DNA of 5,636 nt from an uncultured Ruminococcus sp. (GTDB lineage: Bacteria > Bacillota > Clostridia > Oscillospirales > CAG-272): assembly GCA_902783755.1 (NCBI GenBank), contig CACZSC010000312.1:1-5636 (forward strand), written 5' to 3'. Shown here piece after piece: positions 1 through 5,293 of this stretch (the first letter of the stretch is position 1; each line of letters opens with the position of its first letter). The translations under genes and the position numbers were made by a program. A model generated the notes under the pieces. That model saw nothing but the letters and a program-made list of their open reading frames with translations, was not told where the DNA came from and did not search any database.

Positions 1-592
1 CATAGGGATTGAGGAGCAGGTCTCTTATGGAGACTATACCGACAAGCTGCTTTTTGTCGGTGACGTAGCAGACGCTGATGGTCTCTTTGTCTTCACCCTC
101 TTTTCTGATCTTATCGAAGGCTTCCTTGACCGTCATATTCCTGTTGAGGTCGATGTACTCGATGGTCATGATCGACCCGGCGGAATCCTCCGGATAATTC
201 AGTATGGTATTGATGTTCCTCCTGGTCTCGTTGTCTACGGATTTGAGCATCCTGCTGACCACGTTGGCAGGCATCTCCTCGATGACGTCGACCATATCGT
301 CGACGAACATCTCGTCCATGATCTGATGGAGCTCCTTATCGGTGAAGGCCTTTATGAGAGTCTCCTGCATGTCGGGGTTCATTTCGATGAAACTGTCAGC
401 GGCGAGATCCTTGGGAAGGACCCTGAACATCCTCGGGAGATCCTCTTCCTTGAGGTCTCCGTCGTCGTAAAGGGATTCCATCATTTCCGCGATGTCTGCG
501 GGCTCAAGGGTATCCAGCACAGATCGCAGCTTCTTCAGCTGTTTGTTTTCAAGCATCTCAAGAAGCTCCATCCTCAGTTCTTTTTCTTCCAT
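1..592 (-). CDS. mgtE: Magnesium transporter MgtE, N-terminal part (3' end outside window)
   Basis: MgtE is a membrane Mg2+ channel/transporter gated by a cytosolic N domain and a CBS pair that sense magnesium. Only the first 197 residues are present; the rest of the CBS pair and the five-helix pore lie beyond position 1. The visible protein is soluble and very acidic. It opens with MEEKELRMELLEMLENKQL. Residues about 10-125 form the helical N domain, with the repeated 'lepaDIAEMMESL' and 'DDMVDVIEEMPANVVSRML' patterns. The family signature NYPEDSAGSIMT follows near residues 130-141, and the first CBS motif ends in LVGIVSIRDLLLNPY at the window edge. Two in-frame ATGs lie 6 bases apart (598 and 592). 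I chose 592 because AGGAGG (606-601) then sits 8 bases upstream, against 2 bases for 598. The gene diverges from the glycosyltransferase. No frameshift or stop is seen in the visible part. Confidence 0.94.
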   Translation of the reverse strand, partial: MEEKELRMELLEMLENKQLKKLRSVLDTLEPADIAEMMESLYDDGDLKEEDLPRMFRVLPKDLAADSFIEMNPDMQETLIKAFTDKELHQIMDEMFVDDMVDVIEEMPANVVSRMLKSVDNETRRNINTILNYPEDSAGSIMTIEYIDLNRNMTVKEAFDKIRKEGEDKETISVCYVTDKKQLVGIVSIRDLLLNPY

Positions 593-675
593 CTGCATAC
601 CCTCCTTTCCGGAACAAAACACGCGCTAAAACAACGCTGACTTCTACAGTTCATACGTATAGTGTCCCGCGATGT

Positions 676-711
676 TATCTCAATTATATATTCTGTTTTT
701 TTTCTCTGCAA
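676..711 (-). promoter_or_regulatory. Predicted sigma-70-type promoter of mgtE
   Basis: Reading the minus strand, a perfect TATAAT lies at 688-683. A partial -35 TTGCAG lies at 711-706, exactly 17 bases upstream, and the spacer is an A-rich run. Transcription would start near 676, giving a leader of about 84 bases before the ATG at 592. That leader is too short for the usual M-box magnesium riboswitch, and I see no clear terminator hairpin in it. This is inferred from motif match only. Confidence 0.6.
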
Positions 712-799
712 GACAAAAACGAAGGCAATGCATTGATATTGAAAGCCCCTTATGTTACCCTAAATCGAAAAGGCAGAAAAACCCGCAGGAAAAAGGATA

Positions 800-1807
800 A
801 TGAGCACAAATAGTTTCGGCAATATGCCGCTTGTAAGCATAATAATACCGGTAAGAAACGTATGTCCGTATATAAGGGAATCTCTGGACAGCGTTCTTTG
901 CCAGACATATGAAAAACTCGAGATCCTGCTGATCGACAACGATTCGACCGACGGATCCGAAAACGTCTGCGAAGAATATGCTCTCAGGGATAAAAGGATC
1001 AGAAAGGCATACGCCGAGGAGGAAGGCCTGAGCATCGCCCGTAACAAGGGACTCGGAATGGTCAGCGGAGAGTACATCGCCTTCCTCGATTCCGACGATT
1101 CATATATGCCAGATATGATAGAAAAGATGCTTGCCGCCGCGAAAAGAGAAAACGCTGACATAACGACCTGCGGCTTCGGAGAATACCGGACCGAAGGCAG
1201 GATGGACGAAACTGAACCGGTTCGCTCATACGTTCCCGATAAAGACGAATGCGTTTCCGGAGTACAGGCATTGAATTATCTCCTCGAGGAAAAGGAAAGG
1301 CATTTCGTCTGGAACAAGCTGTACAGGTCGGAACTCTGGAAAGATCTCAGTTTTCCCGAAGGACACATATACGAGGATCTCAGCACGGTCTTCGTCCTCT
1401 TCGGAAAAGCGGAGCGTGTAGCAAGGATAAGCGAATCCCTCGTAAGGTACAGGCACAGGAAAGGCAGCATAACCCAGACCTGCAGTCCAAGGCATATCCA
1501 TGACCACTTCAGAGCTCTCAGCATGTTCGACCGCTATATCAGGGATTCCTTTCCGGATGAGATTTCCGAGAAAAAAATGTTCGAAAACTGTGAAAACAGA
1601 CTTCGCTCGATGATAATAGAATACTCAAAGCTCATGACCGCAGGCGGGAAAACGGACATGGAGTCCTGCAATGCGCTGAAAGAAGAAATACAGGTATTCA
1701 GAAGGAATTTAAAAAACCGCTCCCTGAAAACGAGAGCGGCCATCGGCTTGTTCATGATATCTCCTAAACTGCTGTGCGCAGTAAGAAGGATCCTCGGAAA
1801 AGACTAA
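800..1807 (+). CDS. Family 2 glycosyltransferase (GT-A fold)
   Basis: This is a 335-residue cytosolic or membrane-associated enzyme that should transfer a sugar from a nucleotide-sugar donor to a surface glycan or lipid-linked acceptor; the sequence does not reveal which. The GT2 core is clear. VSIIIPVRN is at residues 12-20, followed by a Q-T-Y motif and LLIDNDSTDGS (43-53), which binds the nucleotide. EGLSIARNKGL is at 75-85, and the metal-binding DSDD is at 97-100. Further on are WNKLYRSELW (171-180) and YED (191-193), where the acidic pair is the likely catalytic base region. The C-terminal 100 residues are basic and helical, with no convincing transmembrane segment. The start at 800 has AGGA (787-790) 9 bases upstream. 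It is the only plus-strand gene here, is apparently monocistronic, and has no clear promoter or terminator of its own. Its stop overlaps the convergent kinase stop by 4 bases. Confidence 0.93.
   Translation: MSTNSFGNMPLVSIIIPVRNVCPYIRESLDSVLCQTYEKLEILLIDNDSTDGSENVCEEYALRDKRIRKAYAEEEGLSIARNKGLGMVSGEYIAFLDSDDSYMPDMIEKMLAAAKRENADITTCGFGEYRTEGRMDETEPVRSYVPDKDECVSGVQALNYLLEEKERHFVWNKLYRSELWKDLSFPEGHIYEDLSTVFVLFGKAERVARISESLVRYRHRKGSITQTCSPRHIHDHFRALSMFDRYIRDSFPDEISEKKMFENCENRLRSMIIEYSKLMTAGGKTDMESCNALKEEIQVFRRNLKNRSLKTRAAIGLFMISPKLLCAVRRILGKD
1711..1739 (-). terminator. Intrinsic terminator of the kinase transcript, inside the opposing gene
   Basis: On the minus strand, CCGCTCTC (1739-1732) pairs with GGGAGCGG (1724-1717). 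This gives an 8-base-pair stem with one U-G wobble and a 7-base loop, followed directly by six T (1716-1711). It lies 65 bases past the kinase stop, within codons of the plus-strand glycosyltransferase. Read on the plus strand, the wobble becomes a C/A mismatch and no T-run follows, so the signal works only for minus-strand transcripts. Confidence 0.75.
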
Positions 1808-2742
1808 TACTTATACTTTCCTCCTCCGATGAACTCTCTTAAAAGAGAATCGGCTGCGAGAAGGTCGGGAGACACGTCTTCGAACAATTCGAAGGCGGGC
1901 ATTATGGACTGGAGTTCTTCATATCTCGGGATATCATCCGGCATGTTCATAAAGAGCTCTGTAGCCGTATTGTTGAGCACGGGTATCTCATAGGGGAAGG
2001 ACGAATCGAACTGAAGGTCCGCCTTGTTCTTGAACGGAGATATATACAGTTTCTCCCCTCTCCTTATATTGTCCCATTGGGCCAGAGTATCTGCGGCATG
2101 AGCGCCTCTGAAAAGAAAGTCTCTGACGACTCTTCTCATGAGCCTGATCCAGGTCCCCTTGAATACAGTTCTTCCGTCGAAGTCCACCACGTTGCTTCTT
2201 GCGCTTATGTATAGTTTGAAAGCCTCCGGATGCACCGACGTTATGTCGTCGTTGAGCGCATGTATACCTTCGAACACGGCGACCTCGTTTTCCCTGAGCC
2301 TCAGCGTCGCGTTCATTCTCAGATTTCTTCTCTGATGGACGAAATCATACTTCGGTATCACTATCTCATGACCCTCTGAAAGCCTGCTGAAATGTCTGTT
2401 CAGAAGATCCATATCGAGGCACAGAGGCGACTCGAGATCGTAGGCTCCCGTCTCAGTCCTGGGCGTATTCTCGGGCGTCACATCCTTGAAATAGTTATCC
2501 ATGGATATGCTGTGGGTCTTTATCCCCCTTCCCTCAAGTATCTCGCAGATCTTCATGGCGGTAGTCGTTTTCCCGCTGCCCGAAGGTCCTGACAGAAGAA
2601 CTATCGGGCTGTTCGGAAGGTTCTCCTCGATCATGTCTGCGGCATTCTGAAGTTTTTTGTCGAATAAAGCGTCGCACTCCGCGATAAATCCCGCAGCATC
2701 TTTTCTGCAGCGTTCGTTTATCTCTTTGAGGTAATAAGGCAT
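1804..2742 (-). CDS. Uridine kinase-like nucleoside kinase (P-loop, short form)
   Basis: This 312-residue cytosolic kinase of the uridine kinase/phosphoribulokinase family probably phosphorylates uridine or cytidine to the monophosphate with ATP or GTP, for pyrimidine salvage. A helical N-terminal segment (1-45) precedes the Walker A loop GPSGSGKTT at 52-60. MDNYF (81-85) carries the conserved substrate-side Asp82. ESPLCLD follows (104-110), then IPKYDF (129-134) and the Walker B-like VFEGIHAL (156-163). Many Clostridia carry a related protein of about 550 residues with an N-terminal TGS-type region; this one lacks that extension. The start has a strong AAAGGAGG (2755-2748), 5 bases before the ATG. 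It lies behind the ssrA terminator and has its own predicted promoter. The precise substrate is inferred from family, so no gene symbol is given. Its stop codon TAG (1806-1804) overlaps the stop of the convergent glycosyltransferase. Confidence 0.88.
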   Translation of the reverse strand: MPYYLKEINERCRKDAAGFIAECDALFDKKLQNAADMIEENLPNSPIVLLSGPSGSGKTTTAMKICEILEGRGIKTHSISMDNYFKDVTPENTPRTETGAYDLESPLCLDMDLLNRHFSRLSEGHEIVIPKYDFVHQRRNLRMNATLRLRENEVAVFEGIHALNDDITSVHPEAFKLYISARSNVVDFDGRTVFKGTWIRLMRRVVRDFLFRGAHAADTLAQWDNIRRGEKLYISPFKNKADLQFDSSFPYEIPVLNNTATELFMNMPDDIPRYEELQSIMPAFELFEDVSPDLLAADSLLREFIGGGKYKY

Positions 2743-2765
2743 AACGGCCTCCTTTCAAACCTGTG

Positions 2766-2782
2766 TGGATTTCATTGTAACA
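2766..2782 (-). promoter_or_regulatory. Predicted extended -10 promoter of the uridine kinase gene
   Basis: The minus strand reads TGTTACAAT at 2782-2774, an extended -10 element (TGn followed by TACAAT). A start near 2766 would leave a leader of about 24 bases holding the strong ribosome binding site. No good -35 is visible: the expected position falls in the loop and T-run of the ssrA terminator. Confidence 0.5.
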
Positions 2783-2784
2783 TG

Positions 2785-2814
2785 AAAAAAAGAAGACAAA
2801 AAGTCCTCTTTTTT
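2785..2814 (-). terminator. Intrinsic terminator of ssrA
   Basis: On the minus strand, AAAAAAGAGGAC (2814-2803) and GTCTTCTTTTTT (2797-2786) form a 12-base-pair stem with one G-U wobble around a loop of five T. The stem runs into a seven-T tract (2791-2785). It begins 8 bases after the mature tmRNA 3' end. The A-tract and T-tract could weakly support plus-strand termination as well, but that strand has an A/C mismatch and no upstream transcript to stop. Confidence 0.85.
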
Positions 2815-2821
2815 CGATGTG

Positions 2822-3180
2822 TGGTGAAGGCGGCGAGAATCGAACTCGCGTCCGAAAGCAAATCCACAGAGTTTTCTCCGAGCGCAGACGGCAGTTCATG
2901 TTTCGGATATTTCAAGGCCCACCGACGCGACTTGAAACATCCTATCCCGTTAGCCCTCCCCTATACCGGGAACTTTAAGGAAGGTTTCCTGCATAGTCGA
3001 CGCCGGGATCCGCCCCTGCAGGTGAAGACGGTCCGACGCGCGTGCGCTTAATTAAGCGGCAAATGCGAAGTTGTTGTTTGTTTTATCGTTTCTTTTTAAC
3101 GGGTCCTTTTTAACGCAGACCGAACCAACTGCGGCTCGCTTACCCGGCTTCACTACCCCCGTCGAAACCTTTACGCCCCC
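2822..3180 (-). ncRNA. ssrA: Transfer-messenger RNA (tmRNA), one-piece
   Basis: tmRNA, charged with alanine and bound by SmpB, enters ribosomes stalled on broken mRNA, adds a degradation tag and releases them. The mature RNA is 359 bases. Its 5' end GGGGGCG (3180-3174) pairs with the 3' CGCCUUC before A-CCA (CCA encoded at 2824-2822). The stem contains the G3-U70 wobble recognised by alanyl-tRNA synthetase. The canonical 5' block (GUAAAGGUUUCGACGGGGGU) and the T arm (GCGAG, loop UUCGAUU, CUCGC) are intact. The tag frame is described separately. The order smpB then ssrA is common in Firmicutes. Separate promoter and terminator elements suggest it is expressed apart from smpB, with an 18-base leader removed by RNase P. 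Confidence 0.97.
3052..3087 (-). other. tmRNA tag reading frame, DKTNNNFAFAA
   Basis: Within ssrA the frame GAT AAA ACA AAC AAC AAC TTC GCA TTT GCC GCT TAA encodes DKTNNNFAFAA and a stop (3054-3052). The hydrophobic ending FAFAA matches the protease-recognition end of known tags. The alanine donated by the charged tRNA-like part would precede it. The resume codon is inferred as GAT (3087-3085), with an A at -4. GAT is less usual than GCA, although Asp resume codons are recalled from some Clostridia. AAA, one codon later, is the alternative. Confidence 0.75.
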
Positions 3181-3197
3181 ACGGTATGAGCCTTAAG

Positions 3198-3213
3198 CTT
3201 TTTTATTATATCA
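3198..3213 (-). promoter_or_regulatory. Predicted extended -10 promoter of ssrA
   Basis: The minus strand reads TGATATAAT at 3213-3205, a perfect extended -10. Six A follow, then a G at 3198 as the likely start. This leaves an 18-base leader before the mature tmRNA 5' end. The -35 region 17 bases upstream (TTTCAT) is poor, which the extended -10 could offset. It lies in the gap between the smpB stop and ssrA. Confidence 0.7.
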
Positions 3214-3254
3214 TCCTTTATCCTGCGATGAAAGTGAACTGCAGGTTCAGAGAT

Positions 3255-3704
3255 CTATCTTTCCTTCATTTTTCTGTCGATATCCCTCTTTGCGTCGCGT
3301 TTTGCGATATCGTCTCTCTTGTCGTAGAGTTTCTTTCCCTTTGCGATGGCAAGAGAGAGCTTGGCTCTTCCGCGGAGAAGATATACTTCGAGAGGAACGA
3401 GGGTCAGTCCGTCTTCCGAAACGGCCTGGTCGAGTTTTCTTATCTCCTTTTTGTGAAGAAGAAGCTTCTTGGGCCTCAAGGGGTCCGAATTGTATCTGTT
3501 GCCCTGGGAATACGGACTAATATGCATATTGTACACGAAAACCTCTCCGTTCTGGACCTTGGCGAAGGAATCCTTGAGATTCACTTCTCCCGCCCTTACG
3601 GATTTGATCTCCGTGCCTGTCAGTTCGAGTCCGGCTTCGAAAACCTCCTCGATGAAATAGTCATGACGGGCTTTTTTGTTGTTGGATACGATCTTCTTTT
3701 CCAT
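3255..3704 (-). CDS. smpB: SsrA-binding protein SmpB
   Basis: SmpB binds the tRNA-like end of tmRNA and mimics the missing anticodon arm, so that tmRNA can enter stalled ribosomes. The protein is 149 residues, the usual length. It has the diagnostic NNKKARHDYFIEE near the N-terminus, then GLELTGTEIKSVRAGEVNLKD (about 25-45), where the tmRNA-binding surface lies. HISPY follows near 61, then RPKKLLLHKKEI in the middle and RGRAKLSLAIAKGKKLYDKR towards the end. The last 20 residues are strongly charged and basic, as expected of the tail that reads the empty mRNA channel. The ATG at 3704 directly follows the lepB TAG. Only a weak GGAAAG (3719-3714) lies 9 bases upstream, so translation is probably coupled to lepB. 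Its RNA partner ssrA begins 74 bases downstream. Confidence 0.97.
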   Translation of the reverse strand: MEKKIVSNNKKARHDYFIEEVFEAGLELTGTEIKSVRAGEVNLKDSFAKVQNGEVFVYNMHISPYSQGNRYNSDPLRPKKLLLHKKEIRKLDQAVSEDGLTLVPLEVYLLRGRAKLSLAIAKGKKLYDKRDDIAKRDAKRDIDRKMKER

Positions 3705-4235
3705 CTATTCTATCTTTCCGAATTTCTCCAACGGGAACAGCCTTAAAACCACCTTGCCCTTCACTGCGGTCTCGCTGATCATACCTACCGAAGGATCTCT
3801 GCTGTCTCTCGATACGAGCCTGTTGTCGCCCATGCAGTAAAGATATCCCTGGGGTACCGTGGTCTGCGGTACCTCTCCGTTGGTATATCCGTCCTTGAGA
3901 TAGGGTTCTTCTATCGCTTCTCCGTTGACGTATACTTTTCCGCCGTTTATGGATACGGTGTCACCGCCTATGGCTATGATCCTTTTTACGAGAAGCTTGT
4001 TCATGCCCTTATCGCCGTAAGGTATATTGCTCTGAAATACTATGACGTCCCCTCTTTCGCAGTCACCGAATATCTTGTATGCCTTCTTGCTCACTATGAG
4101 GTAATCGTCTTCTATGAGGGTGTTCTCCATCGAAGATTCCTTTACCACCGTAGGCATTATGAACTGCAGCACAAGAAATGCGATCAGTACGGCGAATATT
4201 GCATCTTTTATCCATTCTTTCAGGTTTTCGTTCAT
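3705..4235 (-). CDS. lepB: Type I signal peptidase
   Basis: This membrane-bound serine protease cuts signal peptides from exported proteins on the outer face of the membrane. With the start at 4235 it has 176 residues. One transmembrane helix spans about residues 11-27 (rich in A, V, I, L, F), in the short single-helix form typical of Gram-positive bacteria. Catalytic Ser35 is in ESSMENTL, with Met36 after it. Catalytic Lys84 is in LLVKRIIAIGGDTV, and the conserved box MGDNRLVSRDSR is at 135-146. The frame continues upstream to a GTG at 4280, but that start has no well-spaced ribosome binding site and would add a charged stretch inside the preceding gene. The ATG at 4235 overlaps the preceding stop as ATGA, which points to coupled translation. 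The stop abuts the smpB start. The enzyme's many substrates are unrelated to its neighbours. Confidence 0.95.
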   Translation of the reverse strand: MNENLKEWIKDAIFAVLIAFLVLQFIMPTVVKESSMENTLIEDDYLIVSKKAYKIFGDCERGDVIVFQSNIPYGDKGMNKLLVKRIIAIGGDTVSINGGKVYVNGEAIEEPYLKDGYTNGEVPQTTVPQGYLYCMGDNRLVSRDSRDPSVGMISETAVKGKVVLRLFPLEKFGKIE

Positions 4236-5200
4236 TTCAGTATCTCTTTTCCAAGAAGTTCTGTCTGTATCTCTTTCCACACCTTCGGCAGCGGGGCTTC
4301 GCAGTCCACGTCTCCGATAACGATCCTGTGCGCATGAAGAGCCTGAGTAGTGCGTCCCAGAGCCCAGTCTCCTCTGCCCGACACTTCTTTCCCGCCGTAC
4401 TTGGTGTCTCCCACGAGCGGATGTCCTATCGACGCGAGATGAGCTCTTATCTGGTGGCTCCGGCCTGTTATGAGTTCGACTTCCACCAGGCTGTATCTTC
4501 CGTCCGTGGAAAAGGCCATGGGTCTTACGACTGTCTCTATGTATTTACCTCTTTCATCGCTTTCGGGAAGGACCTTTGCGATGTTTTTCACCTCGTCTTT
4601 GAGCAGCCTGCCCTTAAGACGCATCTCCTTATCCAATCTGCCGTGTACGAAGGTATAGTAGAACTTACGTACCTTTTCGCTCTTTTCCTCTTTGAAGAGA
4701 GCGGAAAGCCTTCTTAGGCTTTCAGCGTTCTTTCCGAATACCACGGCGCCGGTGGTATTCCTGTCCAGCCTGTGCACGGGACTCGGTACGAAGGTCTTTT
4801 CAGATCCGGGATCGTATTCTCCCTTTTCTATGAGATAGTCAGTGACCTGGTTCGCCAGAGTGTTCTTCTTCTCGCTTTTATCTCCGTGGACCAGCAAACC
4901 GAAAGGTTTGTTCACGATTATCATATCATCATCCTCGTAAAGAACAATGAACTGCTTCTTCACCCTCACGGAAGACTCCTTCCTTCTGGTCCAGTTCTCG
5001 AGGTCCTCATCGGATGCATATATGGCGAGAGTATCCCCTTCGCAGAGCATACAGTCTTCGCTGACCCTTTTGCCGTTGAGTTTGAGGTCCTTCCTGACTG
5101 TCCTGTATATGACCGACAGAGGAGCATTCCTCAGATACTTTCTGAGAAAGCGGTCGAGCCTCTGCCCTGCGTCGTTGCTTTCGATGGTTATCACTCTCAT
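4232..5200 (-). CDS. RluA/RluC/RluD-family RNA pseudouridine synthase
   Basis: This 322-residue cytosolic enzyme converts specific uridines of RNA, most likely 23S rRNA, to pseudouridine. An S4 RNA-binding domain occupies about residues 12-62 (AGQRLDRFLRKYL to LKLNGKRV). The catalytic domain follows, with VLYEDDDMIIVNKPFGLLVH (86-105) and PVHRLDRNTTGAVVF (141-155), whose Asp146 is the catalytic nucleophile. TGRSHQIRAHLASIGHPLVGD lies at 245-265 and KYGG at 267-270. Length and domain order match RluC and RluD types; the target uridines cannot be read from the sequence, so no symbol is given. It is the first gene of the apparent operon with lepB and smpB. It has no ribosome binding site: a -10 element lies just 8 bases before the ATG, so the transcript may be leaderless. 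Both the S4 start and the lack of in-frame upstream homology support this ATG. Confidence 0.95.
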   Translation of the reverse strand: MRVITIESNDAGQRLDRFLRKYLRNAPLSVIYRTVRKDLKLNGKRVSEDCMLCEGDTLAIYASDEDLENWTRRKESSVRVKKQFIVLYEDDDMIIVNKPFGLLVHGDKSEKKNTLANQVTDYLIEKGEYDPGSEKTFVPSPVHRLDRNTTGAVVFGKNAESLRRLSALFKEEKSEKVRKFYYTFVHGRLDKEMRLKGRLLKDEVKNIAKVLPESDERGKYIETVVRPMAFSTDGRYSLVEVELITGRSHQIRAHLASIGHPLVGDTKYGGKEVSGRGDWALGRTTQALHAHRIVIGDVDCEAPLPKVWKEIQTELLGKEILK

Positions 5201-5217
5201 AGCGTATTATTATATCA
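5201..5217 (-). promoter_or_regulatory. Predicted extended -10 promoter of the pseudouridine synthase operon
   Basis: The minus strand reads TGATATAAT at 5217-5209, the same nine bases as the ssrA promoter, followed by AA as there. Only 8 bases (5208-5201) separate it from the ATG at 5200. Transcription would therefore start between 5203 and 5200, at or within 3 bases of the start codon. The -35 region is weak. The upstream T-run of the neighbouring terminator could act as an A/T-rich activating element. Confidence 0.6.
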
Positions 5218-5238
5218 CTAAATCCCGCTATCTTCATT

Positions 5239-5266
5239 AAAAAACTCCCCGTTTTCGGACGGGGAG
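5239..5266 (-). terminator. Intrinsic terminator after the YceG-like gene
   Basis: On the minus strand, CTCCCCGT (5266-5259) pairs perfectly with ACGGGGAG (5252-5245) around a 6-base CCGAAA loop. Six T follow (5244-5239). It lies 27 bases past the stop of the gene at the right edge and insulates that gene from the pseudouridine synthase operon. Confidence 0.92.
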
Positions 5267-5293
5267 CGGAATACGCATTCTGCACGTAAACGT

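Noticed and set aside
593..676. Magnesium riboswitch (M-box) in the mgtE leader
   Set aside because: The predicted leader is about 84 bases, shorter than M-box elements, and I see no matching stems or terminator.
733..761. Promoter for the glycosyltransferase (TTGATA at 733, TACCCT at 756)
   Set aside because: The -35-like word is fair, but the -10 at 17-base spacing matches only three positions. It is too weak to annotate.
2534..3051. Open frames on both strands across the ssrA gene (2534-2899 minus, 2782-3051 plus)
   Set aside because: The region is tmRNA with both conserved ends intact, and the frames have no domain or start signal.
3235..3249. Terminator after smpB (TGAAC, loop of 5, GTTCA)
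   Set aside because: The stem has only 5 base pairs and no T-run follows. It might protect an RNA end but is not a supported terminator.
3186..3746. Plus-strand open frame of 186 codons opposite smpB and the ssrA promoter
   Set aside because: It mirrors smpB codons, has no recognisable domain or ribosome binding site, and the minus-strand SmpB match is unambiguous.
4236..4280. Longer lepB form starting at GTG 4280
   Set aside because: The only AAGG is 1 base from the GTG, and the extra 15 residues lie wholly inside the preceding gene. The ATG at 4235 gives the classic ATGA overlap and a normal short N-terminus.
4178..4717. Plus-strand open frame of 179 codons opposite lepB and the pseudouridine synthase
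   Set aside because: It runs antisense to well-conserved domains, and its low-complexity S/F/L-rich composition is typical of a shadow frame.
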